Assembly (NCBI RefSeq): GCF_047470865.1
Contig: NZ_JAZDRH010000001.1
Location: 62,001-126,000 of the forward strand
DNA length: 64,000 bases
Direction of reading: 5' to 3'
From: JAZDRH01 sp047470865
Lineage (GTDB): Bacteria; Pseudomonadota; Gammaproteobacteria; Pseudomonadales; Pseudomonadaceae
Shown here: positions 7,656 through 15,763 of the stretch, piece after piece
How the letters are laid out: every line of letters starts with the position of its first letter
How positions within the stretch are numbered: the first letter of the stretch is position 1
Made by a program: the position numbers and the translations under genes
The notes under the pieces: generated by a model
Seen by the model: only the letters and a program-made list of their open reading frames with translations
Databases searched by the model: none
What the model was told of the DNA's origin: nothing

Positions 7656-9572
7656 ATGACCTTGCTAAAACTTACTGATGTTTCATTAGCCTATGGTGCG
7701 ACGCCATTGCTTGACCATGTTAGCTGGCAAATAGCTAAAGGCGAGCGTGTTTGCATTATTGGGCGCAATGGTACAGGTAAGTCCAGCATGCTCAGCGTTG
7801 TGCGTGGCAGCCAGTTGCCAGATGATGGCAGCATTTGGCGTGCGCCTGGTTTAAAAATTGGTGAGTTACCACAAGAACTACCGCGGGCAGATGATCGCAC
7901 CGTGTTTGATGTGGTAGCTGAAGGCTTAGAAGGTGTTGGTGAGTTATTAGCGAAATATCACAAGCTTAGCCAAAATATTCAAACCGATGCAGATCTCACA
8001 GAATTAATGCACGTCCAGCAAGCATTGGAAAGTAAAGATGGCTGGCGTTTACAGCAGTTGGTTGAGAGTACTCTAAGTCGTTTGCAATTACCCGCAGAAA
8101 AGACCCTGAGTGAGTTATCAGGTGGTTGGCGCCGTCGAGTTTTATTGGCGCAAGCTTTAGTAGCTGAGCCAGATTTGCTTCTACTGGATGAACCAACTAA
8201 CCATTTGGATATTGGTGCTATCGCATGGCTAGAAGAGGCACTCAAAAGCTTTACAGGTGCAGTGCTTTTTATTACCCATGATCGAACCTTCTTGCAGCAC
8301 TTAGCAACCCGTATTTTAGAGTTGGACCGTGGGCATTTAATTGACTGGCAAGGGGACTACGCCAGTTTCTTAGTTCATAAAGAGCAAGAATTAGCGGCTG
8401 AAGAAACCGCCAATGCCTTATTTGATAAGCGTTTAGCGCAAGAAGAAGTATGGATTCGCCAAGGTATTAAAGCACGCCGTACTCGTAATGAGGGGCGAGT
8501 CCGAGCTTTAAAAGCGATGCGTATGGAGCGTCGTGAGCGGCGTGAGCGTCAAGGCACTGCAAATATCCAGTTAGAAACGGCCTCGAAATCAGGAAAGCAA
8601 GTTCTTGTTGCAAAAAATATTAGTTTTGCGCATCCGCAAGGGCGGACGTTGATTAAGGATTTTTCCTTTCTTTTGCAGCGTGGAGATCGTGTTGGTCTGC
8701 TTGGCGCCAATGGTAGTGGTAAAACAACACTATTAAAACTGCTTCTAGGTGAACTAACTCCAACTAAAGGCGAGTTGGAAGTAGGCACCAAATTAGAAAT
8801 TGCTTATTTTGACCAGTTACGCCATCAGCTTGATCCGGAAAAAACAGTCATGGATAACGTAGCTGAAGGCAGTGATACCTTGACTATTAATGGTCAAGAC
8901 AAGCATGTGTTGAGTTATTTAGGTGATTTTCTTTTTAGCCCTCAGCGTGCGCGTACACCGGTAAAAGCTTTATCTGGTGGGGAAAGAGCGCGCTTGTTAT
9001 TGGCTAAACTCTTTACTAAGCCTGCTAACCTATTAGTACTTGATGAGCCAACTAACGATTTAGATGTGGAAACACTTGAACTGCTAGAGGAAGTCCTTTC
9101 TGAGTACCAAGGTACAGTGCTTATTGTTAGTCATGACCGTAGCTTCCTTGATAACGTAGCAACCAGTACTTTGGTGTTTGATGGTACGGGGAAAGTTAAT
9201 GAGTTTGTAGGTGGTTTTGATGACTGGCTGCGCCAAGGTGGCAGTATCACGCAGTTAGGAATGACTGAAGCACTAGATAATAAAAACCAGAAAAAAGCAC
9301 CAACAGCTGCAGCGACAGCAGCAATAGAAAAACCAACGGCTGAGCCTAAAAAAAAGCTAAGTTATAAACTACAGCGTGAATTAGATAGCATGCCTGAGCA
9401 GATAGAGGCTATTGAAACACGCATTGCAGCTTTAGAAACAATGACAGCTGATGTTGCCTTTTATGCTCAGTCAGTGGAGCAAACGCAGCCTATATTAGAT
9501 GAGTTAATAGCAAAACAAGAAGAGCTTGAAACATTGATCGAGCGCTGGGCTGAATTGGAAGAAATGCAATAA
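7656..9572 (+). CDS. uup: ABC-F family ATPase, Uup type
   Basis: A 638-residue cytoplasmic protein with two ABC ATPase domains and no membrane segments, so it is an ABC-F factor rather than a transporter. Domain 1 has Walker A GRNGTGKSS (about residue 36), signature LSGGWRRR and Walker B LLLLDEPTNHLD. Domain 2 has GANGSGKTT, LSGGERAR and LLVLDEPTNDLD. The linker is strongly basic (RRTRNEGRVRALKAMRMERRERRERQ), as in ABC-F proteins that bind ribosomes. The Uup C-terminal coiled-coil region is present at about 565-638, followed by no other domain. Family members act on ribosomes or in suppression of transposon excision; the exact role here is not fixed by sequence. Ribosome site AGGAG is at 7643-7647. 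Confidence 0.92.
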   Translation: MTLLKLTDVSLAYGATPLLDHVSWQIAKGERVCIIGRNGTGKSSMLSVVRGSQLPDDGSIWRAPGLKIGELPQELPRADDRTVFDVVAEGLEGVGELLAKYHKLSQNIQTDADLTELMHVQQALESKDGWRLQQLVESTLSRLQLPAEKTLSELSGGWRRRVLLAQALVAEPDLLLLDEPTNHLDIGAIAWLEEALKSFTGAVLFITHDRTFLQHLATRILELDRGHLIDWQGDYASFLVHKEQELAAEETANALFDKRLAQEEVWIRQGIKARRTRNEGRVRALKAMRMERRERRERQGTANIQLETASKSGKQVLVAKNISFAHPQGRTLIKDFSFLLQRGDRVGLLGANGSGKTTLLKLLLGELTPTKGELEVGTKLEIAYFDQLRHQLDPEKTVMDNVAEGSDTLTINGQDKHVLSYLGDFLFSPQRARTPVKALSGGERARLLLAKLFTKPANLLVLDEPTNDLDVETLELLEEVLSEYQGTVLIVSHDRSFLDNVATSTLVFDGTGKVNEFVGGFDDWLRQGGSITQLGMTEALDNKNQKKAPTAAATAAIEKPTAEPKKKLSYKLQRELDSMPEQIEAIETRIAALETMTADVAFYAQSVEQTQPILDELIAKQEELETLIERWAELEEMQ

Positions 9573-9618
9573 TATGGCGTCATTAATGGAATAAAATTAA
9601 TGATAAAGGGGTAGGAAT

Positions 9619-10365
9619 ATGCCTATATTAGTAGGATTTTCAGGATTGATGATTGGCTGTGCCATCTTTTTTGCAATCCATGCGATACGTCATCGACAAC
9701 CACTGTACTGGGTATTTTTACTCTTTGTATTTCCTGGTTTAGGCTCTTTGGTATACTTTTTTGCTGTGTATTATCCGCAATCGAAAGTGCAGGTTGGCGT
9801 GAATCGTGCACTGAACAAAGCTGTATCTGAGCTTAATAGAGGTAAAAATCTGCAGGCAGCAAGAGATGCTTTTGAGTTTACGCCCACAGCGCAAAGGCGT
9901 TTAGAGTTAGCTGATTTATTGCTGGATAATGATTTGCCAGAGGAAGCATTGGCTCATTATGAACAATGCTTAACTGGTATTTATGCAGAAGATATGAATA
10001 TTCGCTTCTCGGCAGCCAAAGCTGCATTTGAGTCAGCACGCTATGATTGCGGACTTAAACATCTAGAAACTATTCGGCAAAAAGCACCTGATTTTAATCC
10101 AGAAAAGATTTTGGTACTGATAGGGCAAGGTCTTTGGATGGCGCAACGCTATGAAGAGCGAGACAGGTTTTTTACTCAGCAATTAAAAATGCTTGATACC
10201 TTTGATGCTCGTGTAGTCTATGCATTATGGGCTCAAGAAAAGCAATTGCCAGAGGCAAAAAATCTAGCGGATAGTATTGAAAACACTATTAAGCGCTGGA
10301 GTAAGATTAATAAACAAATGAACAAGGAAATGCTTGCTTATTGGCAAAAAACAAATACCTTGTAA
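9619..10365 (+). CDS. Membrane-anchored tetratricopeptide-repeat protein
   Basis: A 248-residue protein. Two hydrophobic helices lie in the first 55 residues (LVGFSGLMIGCAIFFAIHAI and WVFLLFVFPGLGSLVYFFAV), with a layout reminiscent of the short N-terminal membrane unit of cardiolipin-synthase N-domain proteins. The cytoplasmic part has TPR-like helix pairs (for example AARDAFEFTPTAQRRLELADL and LPEEALAHYEQCL). It starts 46 bases after the ABC-F gene with ribosome site AAAGGGG at about 9605-9611, so it probably shares that transcript. Such proteins are common in pseudomonads, but I know no experimentally defined function. Confidence 0.7.
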   Translation: MPILVGFSGLMIGCAIFFAIHAIRHRQPLYWVFLLFVFPGLGSLVYFFAVYYPQSKVQVGVNRALNKAVSELNRGKNLQAARDAFEFTPTAQRRLELADLLLDNDLPEEALAHYEQCLTGIYAEDMNIRFSAAKAAFESARYDCGLKHLETIRQKAPDFNPEKILVLIGQGLWMAQRYEERDRFFTQQLKMLDTFDARVVYALWAQEKQLPEAKNLADSIENTIKRWSKINKQMNKEMLAYWQKTNTL

Positions 10366-10425
10366 AAAATGTGGTCATAAATTTAAGCTAAAGTCTAGGT
10401 TTTTATAGATAAAACCTGTATTATA

Positions 10426-10622
10426 TGCGCCGGCTAAACATTAGCCCCCGTTAGGTACTGCATTAACACGAAACGCTCAGTTTCGGCTGCTTGTCCAAAA
10501 TTGGACTGTCCTTACGTTTTTATCTGAATATTCGCAAATACTCGCCATATTAAAGGCTGCCTGGGTGACCTCAAATGAAGGTCTTTCATGGCGTGCGCAG
10601 CTTAGCATGGGTCTTTGCGATT
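10426..10622 (+). promoter_or_regulatory. Structured 5' leader of deaD
   Basis: The 274 bases before deaD hold three separate perfect stem-loops: CGAAAC/GTTTCG (10469-10485), GTCCAA/TTGGAC (10493-10506) and GACCT/AGGTC (10567-10583). A TATTAT element at 10419-10424 could be a -10 box just upstream. Long folded leaders are known for cold-shock mRNAs, including csdA/deaD of enterobacteria. The parallel here is inference. Confidence 0.5.
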
Positions 10623-10639
10623 GCACATGAGGCATCCCC

Positions 10640-12370
10640 ATGACCCAAGAAACCATCAGCTTCGCTGAACTCGGACTTCACCCTTCTGTAGTTGCAGCTA
10701 TCGCTGAGGTTGGCTTTGAAGAGCCATCTCCAATCCAACAGCAAGCTATTCCATTGGTGCTTGCTGGACATGACATTATTGGTCAAGCGCAAACAGGTAC
10801 AGGTAAAACTGCTGCCTTTGGTTTGCCATTACTATCACGTATTGATCCATCACGTCGTGAACCACAAATTTTAGTATTAGCACCTACACGTGAGCTAGCC
10901 TTACAGGTTGCTGAATCCTTTGAAACCTTTTCGCGTCAATTACCAAGCGTAAATGTTGTAGCTGTCTACGGTGGTGCTCCTATGGGGCCGCAGTTAGGCG
11001 CTTTACGCCGTGGTGCGCAAGTTATAGTAGCAACACCAGGTCGTCTGATTGACCATTTAAGTCGCAATGCTAATTTGTTATCGAGCATTGAATACTTAGT
11101 GCTAGATGAAGCAGACGAAATGCTAAAGCTCGGTTTTATGGAAGACCTTGAAGTTATCTTTAATGCGATCCCAGCGAACCGTCAAACACTACTTTTCTCA
11201 GCAACCTTGCCAGCGTCTATTCGCGGTATTGCTGAGAAACACTTGCGCGAGCCAAAGCACGTAAAAATTGCGAGTAAAACACAAACAGTGGCACGTATTG
11301 ATCAGGCCCACTTAATGGTGCACGCTGATCAGAAGGCTAATGCAGTTTTACGTTTGTTAGAAGTTGAAGACTTTGATGCTTTAATTGCCTTCGTTCGTAC
11401 TAAGCAAGCGACCTTAGACTTAACCACGGCACTTGAGGCAAAAGGTCATAAAGTAGCAGCGCTTAATGGCGATATTGCGCAAAATCAGCGTGAACGTGTT
11501 ATTGAGTCATTAAAAGATGGCCGTATCGATATCGTCGTAGCCACTGATGTAGCCGCTCGTGGTCTTGATGTGCCACGTATTACGCATGTATTAAACGTAG
11601 ATATGCCATATGATCCTGAATCATATGTGCACCGTATTGGTCGTACTGGTCGTGCTGGACGTGATGGTCGTGCACTGCTGCTAGTAACTCCTCGCGAACG
11701 TCGTATGCTGCAAGTGATTGAACGTGTAACAGGGCAAAAAGTGGCAGAAGCGACTTTGCCAGATGCTCAGCAAGTGTTAGCAGCGCGTATTGCTCGTCTA
11801 GAGAAAAAATTAGCACCTTTAGCCGAGCGTGCGACGGATAAGCAAAAAGAATTATTGGCTCAATTACAAAGCCAATTGAACTGCTCAGTTGAGGATTTAG
11901 CGGTTGCATTGCTGGCTAAAGCGACTGAAGGGCAGGCATTAACTAGTCAAGAAGTAGAGCGTGAATACCCCATTGCCCCTGTTATGAATCGCGAGCGTCG
12001 TGATCGTCGCGAGCGCAATGATGGTAAAGGCAGTGAGCGTCGTGAGCGTTCAGAACGCCGTGGCGAAAGAGCTGAGCGTGGCGGTGAACGAGGTGATCGC
12101 CGTGAGCGTCGCTTAGCCCCTTTAACTGAAGGTCGTGTACGTTGTCGTACGGCTTTAGGTGTGCGTGATGGTGTTGCTGCACGTAACTTGCTAGGCGCTA
12201 TTCTTAATGAGGGCGGCTTAGCACGTGAGTCTATTGGCCGTATACAAGTACGTGAAAGTTTCAGCCTGATTGAACTGCCGGAAGAGGGCTTGGAGCGCTT
12301 ACTGGGTAAGCTTAAAGATACACGTGTGGTAGGTAAGCAATTAAAACTACGCCGTTATCGCGAAGATTAA
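10640..12370 (+). CDS. deaD: DEAD-box RNA helicase DeaD/CsdA
   Basis: A 576-residue ATP-dependent RNA helicase involved in ribosome assembly and mRNA structure removal at low temperature. Motifs in order are: Q motif (PIQQQAIP), motif I AQTGTGKT (about 50-57), Ia PTRELALQ, Ib TPGR, II DEAD (about 155), III SAT, V ATDVAARGLDVPR and VI HRIGRTGRAG. A highly basic, Arg/Glu-rich low-complexity stretch follows at about 450-493 (REREDR-like repeats). The DbpA-type RNA-binding fold (VRCRTALGVRDGVAARNLLGAI) is at the C terminus, which marks the DeaD/DbpA branch. The gene is preceded by a long folded leader and followed by a strong terminator, so it is a single-gene unit. Ribosome site GAGG is at about 10629-10632. 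Confidence 0.94.
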   Translation: MTQETISFAELGLHPSVVAAIAEVGFEEPSPIQQQAIPLVLAGHDIIGQAQTGTGKTAAFGLPLLSRIDPSRREPQILVLAPTRELALQVAESFETFSRQLPSVNVVAVYGGAPMGPQLGALRRGAQVIVATPGRLIDHLSRNANLLSSIEYLVLDEADEMLKLGFMEDLEVIFNAIPANRQTLLFSATLPASIRGIAEKHLREPKHVKIASKTQTVARIDQAHLMVHADQKANAVLRLLEVEDFDALIAFVRTKQATLDLTTALEAKGHKVAALNGDIAQNQRERVIESLKDGRIDIVVATDVAARGLDVPRITHVLNVDMPYDPESYVHRIGRTGRAGRDGRALLLVTPRERRMLQVIERVTGQKVAEATLPDAQQVLAARIARLEKKLAPLAERATDKQKELLAQLQSQLNCSVEDLAVALLAKATEGQALTSQEVEREYPIAPVMNRERRDRRERNDGKGSERRERSERRGERAERGGERGDRRERRLAPLTEGRVRCRTALGVRDGVAARNLLGAILNEGGLARESIGRIQVRESFSLIELPEEGLERLLGKLKDTRVVGKQLKLRRYRED

Positions 12371-12460
12371 GCTAAATTGTCTGGTTTAAGCAGGTAAGTT
12401 AAGCGGTATTTTCCGCTGCTAAGCGTTAACTGTTAAGCTAAACAAGATAAATAACTAAGA

Positions 12461-12494
12461 TCCGATGATTGATTAGTCAATCATCGGATTTTTT
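12461..12494 (+). terminator. Rho-independent terminator of deaD
   Basis: A perfect 12-bp stem pairs TCCGATGATTGA (12461-12472) with TCAATCATCGGA (12477-12488) around a 4-base loop, followed by six T residues. It lies 91 bases after the deaD stop. Confidence 0.9.
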
Positions 12495-12758
12495 ATTTCT
12501 TTGTTAAGTGCTTTAACCTGTTTCGTGTATTGCTATGGCTTATTTGGGGCTTATCTATTGGTGTTCCAGTAGATGGTGTTCCAGTAGAAATACGTAAGGC
12601 GAAAAATGGGTGTGCTCTAAGGGGCTTGCTGTAAAACCGACAGTGTAGCTAGGTAAGTACAAGTAAGGTTGCTAGTGCAGTCTGTTTTTCACTGTATTGT
12701 GCTAAGTACTATTTCGTCAGGCTGCTTGGCTAGACACCTAGCAACATGTTCTGTTGAC
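12495..12758. other. Gene-free stretch between deaD terminator and hipA
   Basis: I see no gene here on either strand. The only structure is an exact tandem duplication of GGTGTTCCAGTAGA (12560-12573 and 12575-12588, 15-base period). Confidence 0.5.
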
Positions 12759-14075
12759 TTAAATAGCTAAACGCAAGTTTGCTTGGATTTGATCTATTAG
12801 TGCTTGGGGGACATCCCATTGCTGTGCCAGTTGAGGCCAATTTGATAGTTGTTCAATGGTGGCATCTATTATTTCGTCAATCTTTCTTTTTTTAAAAATG
12901 GGGCTTAGTTTTTCTAAGCTGTAGAAATCGCTTCGTGTAAAGTTGTCTCTTTTACCATTCAGGCTCATCCAGTGGCTATTAACCCATTGGCTGCCAGGTT
13001 TGTAGCTGTAAGCTAAATCATAAGCCGGAGCAAGAGTCCACTTGTCTTGTTGTAGCATGAAGGCAAAGTTCTTTGAGTGATCATCATGGTTGCGTGCGAT
13101 GATATTAAATGCCATGCGCTTGAATAGTTGTTCTGCTTCAAGGGCAGAAAGCCTCAGCTGTCTGGCTATGGCAAATAACTCTGCGTAAGAAAAAGAACCA
13201 GGTTTTTTATAATCAACGTGCGCTAGGCCGTTAAGGGTCTGCACATGTACTTTGTTATTTTCAATTCGATCAAAACGTTGTGTAATGAAGTGTCTTCGTT
13301 TTCCCTCATGAAGCAGGTGGCAAGGCATCATATCAATACCGCATTGCTTCGCCATCAAGTGATAAACATATTCCATAGCGCCATAACCTAAAGGGTCGCC
13401 AAAGGTTTCTTGGTTTTTATTATGTTCACTGACACCATCAAATTTCATTAAGTAATGGGTAAACCCGCTCGGCGCATGAGTTTGGCCAGAGCGTACTTGA
13501 GTAAAGTTTTTGTTAAAGGCTAATACCGCTTTAGGCCTTGCCCCGCCTGCACTCATGCCAACAGAGAGTAAAGACATCATTGCTTCTCGATCATCTTGGC
13601 CGTTTTGATTGAGCTCTACTGTAAAGTTACCGCGTGAATCTAAAATTTCCTGTGCAATTGAAATAAGGGATTGAATTTCTATCTGCTGTGAAGCGTTTAA
13701 ACTGCGCAATTGTGTGGCAGGTGCATACTCAAGTGCGCCCATGCCTCGTTTTCCCGTATATTGAAGGCGTTGTAAGGGGCTAATCTCGTTTGGTGAGCGT
13801 CCTTGTCCTGCGATCCAAGCATTCAGTACGGCATTGCCAAAGTCGTCAGGTAAGGAATCGGCAATTAATCCAGGCAATCCTTTAAAAGTATTAAAATCCA
13901 GCTCAGGAAAGTTATAAATCTGGCGTGATAATGGCATCTTAATGGGCGAGAGTTCGATGCCAGTTTTTATGAAGTTTGAGTCATACTCAAATGAACCTAG
14001 CCCCTTTTCAGAGTCAAAACTAACAGCGCCAACCAGATAGTCTTGGTAGGTTATTTTAATGACATCCATTACCAT
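12759..14075 (-). CDS. hipA: HipA-family Ser/Thr kinase toxin
   Basis: A 438-residue type II toxin kinase. In E. coli, HipA phosphorylates glutamyl-tRNA synthetase and triggers growth arrest and persistence; other family members use other targets. The N-terminal HipA subdomain (about 1-110) is followed by a glycine-rich nucleotide loop (SAGGARPKAVLAFN, about 170-185). Further on are the catalytic-loop signature RNHDDHSKNFAF (about 323-334) and the metal-site segment LAPAYDLAYS. These motifs are intact, so the kinase should be active. The start ATG 14075 overlaps the hipB stop in the order ATGGTAATG (14075-14067), which implies translational coupling; ATG 14069 is an alternative. The antitoxin gene precedes it, as is usual. 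Confidence 0.92.
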   Translation of the reverse strand: MVMDVIKITYQDYLVGAVSFDSEKGLGSFEYDSNFIKTGIELSPIKMPLSRQIYNFPELDFNTFKGLPGLIADSLPDDFGNAVLNAWIAGQGRSPNEISPLQRLQYTGKRGMGALEYAPATQLRSLNASQQIEIQSLISIAQEILDSRGNFTVELNQNGQDDREAMMSLLSVGMSAGGARPKAVLAFNKNFTQVRSGQTHAPSGFTHYLMKFDGVSEHNKNQETFGDPLGYGAMEYVYHLMAKQCGIDMMPCHLLHEGKRRHFITQRFDRIENNKVHVQTLNGLAHVDYKKPGSFSYAELFAIARQLRLSALEAEQLFKRMAFNIIARNHDDHSKNFAFMLQQDKWTLAPAYDLAYSYKPGSQWVNSHWMSLNGKRDNFTRSDFYSLEKLSPIFKKRKIDEIIDATIEQLSNWPQLAQQWDVPQALIDQIQANLRLAI

Positions 14076-14392
14076 TCTGGGGTTTCCTCTTTGCTAGTAC
14101 TGTTCTGACCAGAAGCCCTTTGTCTTCTTTTGCCTTGCAGCTTGGCTAGTTGCAAGGGAGATATTTCTTGTTTGGGAAGAAATAGATCAAGCTGTCCTGT
14201 TAGGTCTAGTGCCATAAGGATGGCAATCAAAATTTCAAGCTGCACTTTCCCTTTTTCGGCATTAAGAACTGTTTTTCGAGCTATGCCAGCAAGGGTGGCT
14301 ACTTGAGATTGAGTGAGATCGCGATTGAGGCGCGCTTGCTTTAATCTTTCGCCAATCTCTTCGGCTAATGCAGTGGCAGTTATTTGGCTCAT
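14069..14392 (-). CDS. hipB: HipB-like XRE-family antitoxin
   Basis: A 107-residue DNA-binding protein. The Cro/C1-type helix-turn-helix spans about residues 10-65 (IGERLKQARLNRDLTQSQVA, then GIARKTVLNAEKGK). This is the HipB pattern, in which the antitoxin represses its own operon and binds HipA. The C-terminal tail (residues 75-107) is polar and basic, suitable for HipA contact, but this is inferred. It overlaps hipA by seven bases. A well-formed sigma-70 promoter lies 53-81 bases upstream, with CTTTAAAC repeated on both sides of the -10 box as a possible operator. Confidence 0.9.
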   Translation of the reverse strand: MSQITATALAEEIGERLKQARLNRDLTQSQVATLAGIARKTVLNAEKGKVQLEILIAILMALDLTGQLDLFLPKQEISPLQLAKLQGKRRQRASGQNSTSKEETPEW

Positions 14393-14413
14393 TTTAAAGT
14401 GCCTATTTGGTAT

Positions 14414-14473
14414 CTTTAAACTTATTTTATGGATTAATGTTACTAATTTAGGACTTTAAACCTGTGTTGTCAA
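14414..14473 (-). promoter_or_regulatory. hipBA promoter with repeated CTTTAAAC element
   Basis: Read on the minus strand, a consensus TTGACA (-35, 14468-14473) and TAAATT (-10, 14445-14450) are separated by exactly 17 bases, pointing at hipB. The sequence CTTTAAAC occurs at 14414-14421 and again at 14454-14461, 40 bases apart, one copy inside the spacer. This is a plausible HipB operator arrangement. The E. coli TATCC-N8-GGATA operator is not present. Confidence 0.7.
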
Positions 14474-14638
14474 ACTATGTATATAGTGTCCCATTTTGGT
14501 TTCATTATAGAGATATTTACATTTAATGTATCTAATATGGGGCTTTACGATAAGGAAGATAGAATTGTTTTGCCAGTGGAGACTCTTGATATTTATCTCG
14601 GTACTGTTCTTCGCCTTATATAAGAGGAGGCTCTGTTT

Positions 14639-15130
14639 TTAGTTACAGTGTGATAGCTCGCTCTGTTCTTGCATATTACGCAACAGCTGGTAAGCCGGAA
14701 ATAAGTGATAGTGAGCATACCTCTGGCGATAATATGCATTCCAATAGCTGATACTGCGTTGTATTGATTTTGCCAAATAGCATGGATTTTCGTGAGCAAA
14801 TCCCGTGAAGGCTTGGTGCTGCTGTTGGCAGTATTTAATACAGGCTAAATGAATGTCTAACACATATTCACTCAGTAGCTGAATAATGAAGGGGGTATTG
14901 AAATCGCAGGGCGTTCTAAGTAGTTGTAACAGGCCTTGTTGGCGTATAAAACCATTTGTTGCACGTGTTTGAAGGGCGCTTTGAATGCATTTGGGCGTGC
15001 TTTGTCTGATATCAAAGCGATAGGGAATGAGCAGTCTATTGCCCTTTATTTTTACTTGAAAGGCTGAGTTTTCATTAAAAGCAGACTGTGCGAATAATGC
15101 TTGGATAGCCTCAATTTTTGCGTGTAGCAT
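14639..15130 (-). CDS. Hypothetical protein, 163 residues
   Basis: Last gene of the minus-strand LEA-lipoprotein/SEC-C/DUF2489 cluster; its ATG at 15130 lies 20 bases inside the end of the DUF2489 gene, so the two are probably translationally linked. The protein is soluble, with no signal peptide. It is rich in Gln, His and aromatic residues towards the C terminus (SYWNAYYRQRYAHYHLFPAY). I recognise no catalytic motif. The tight gene packing suggests a real gene that is conserved with its neighbour in pseudomonads, but the function is unknown. Confidence 0.65.
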   Translation of the reverse strand: MLHAKIEAIQALFAQSAFNENSAFQVKIKGNRLLIPYRFDIRQSTPKCIQSALQTRATNGFIRQQGLLQLLRTPCDFNTPFIIQLLSEYVLDIHLACIKYCQQQHQAFTGFAHENPCYLAKSIQRSISYWNAYYRQRYAHYHLFPAYQLLRNMQEQSELSHCN

Positions 15131-15566
15131 AGTTTTGTCGAATAGCAGTTACAAGCGCTTGTACCGCATCTTGGCTGGTTACTTTATGCATGGTTTCCAG
15201 CTCATTAAAAAGCTGCTCGTAGTTTGTGCGAGACTGAGCATCCAATGCGCGCCATGCATCATGGCTAGGCGTATCTTTCACTGCATCATAGACGCTGTGT
15301 AGTACCTGAAATTGTGGCTGTAAGCTTAGGCTGTGATCATAATTATCCAACAGTACTTTCAAGCGAATACAGCCTTCAATCCAAGGTACTTGTCCTTCCA
15401 TAAAAGCTTTGGCAATCAATAGGAGGCTTTCTGTGAGTTGATCTTGGCGTTCTTGGGTAACTTCTCGCAAGGCTTTTTCCTGGCGCCAAACTTTACGCCA
15501 TAGGCTTAAAGTGTATATTCCTAAGCCTATAACTATACCTAAGCCAACAATAATAAAGATGCTCAT
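15111..15566 (-). CDS. DUF2489 membrane-anchored protein
   Basis: A 151-residue protein. Residues 1-22 form a membrane helix (IFIIVGLGIVIGLGIYTLSL), followed by a basic, then helical, soluble part with the segment QLTESLLLIAKAFMEGQVPWIEGCIRL that I recognise as the DUF2489 signature. The soluble domain should face the cytoplasm. It starts 3 bases from the end of the SEC-C gene and overlaps the downstream unknown gene. No function is known for DUF2489. Confidence 0.78.
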   Translation of the reverse strand: MSIFIIVGLGIVIGLGIYTLSLWRKVWRQEKALREVTQERQDQLTESLLLIAKAFMEGQVPWIEGCIRLKVLLDNYDHSLSLQPQFQVLHSVYDAVKDTPSHDAWRALDAQSRTNYEQLFNELETMHKVTSQDAVQALVTAIRQNYATRKN

Positions 15567-15569
15567 GGC

Positions 15570-15758
15570 TTAATTAGCGCCATGGCATTTTTTAAATTTG
15601 CTACCACTACCGCAAGGGCATGGATCATTGCGCCCAATGTTTTTTAGTGGGTTGCGTATAGGGGCTTGTGATCCATGATTACAGTGCGGTCCATGCACGT
15701 GGTGTTCATGATCATGCTCGTGATTACAGTTTGGGCCGTGTTGATGGTTATTGCTCAT
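15570..15758 (-). CDS. His-rich SEC-C motif protein
   Basis: A 62-residue protein with two metal-binding parts. The N-terminal half is packed with His and Cys, including the repeated unit HGPNCNH / HGPHCNH around an HEHDHEHHVH run. The C-terminal half is a complete SEC-C zinc motif, NDPCPCGSGSKFKKCHG. SEC-C motifs bind zinc and, in SecA, contact SecB and the ribosome. A free SEC-C with a His-rich tail may be a small metal-binding accessory protein. ATG 15758 fits the usual MS-start of homologues. An in-frame GTG at 15767 overlaps the upstream lipoprotein stop as GTGA and could serve as a coupled start. Confidence 0.85.
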   Translation of the reverse strand: MSNNHQHGPNCNHEHDHEHHVHGPHCNHGSQAPIRNPLKNIGRNDPCPCGSGSKFKKCHGAN

Positions 15759-15763
15759 AAACT

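Noticed and set aside
8549..8791. Antisense frame opposite the second ABC-F ATPase domain
   Set aside because: The plus strand carries the Walker and linker motifs, and the antisense product has no domain or ribosome site.
11982..12182. Antisense frame with His/Asp-rich low-complexity protein
   Set aside because: It is the complement of the Arg/Glu-rich tail of deaD; the composition comes from that repeat.
12560..12588. Tandem 15-base repeat as a possible CRISPR or iteron
   Set aside because: Only two copies without spacers or associated genes; best read as a chance or slippage duplication.
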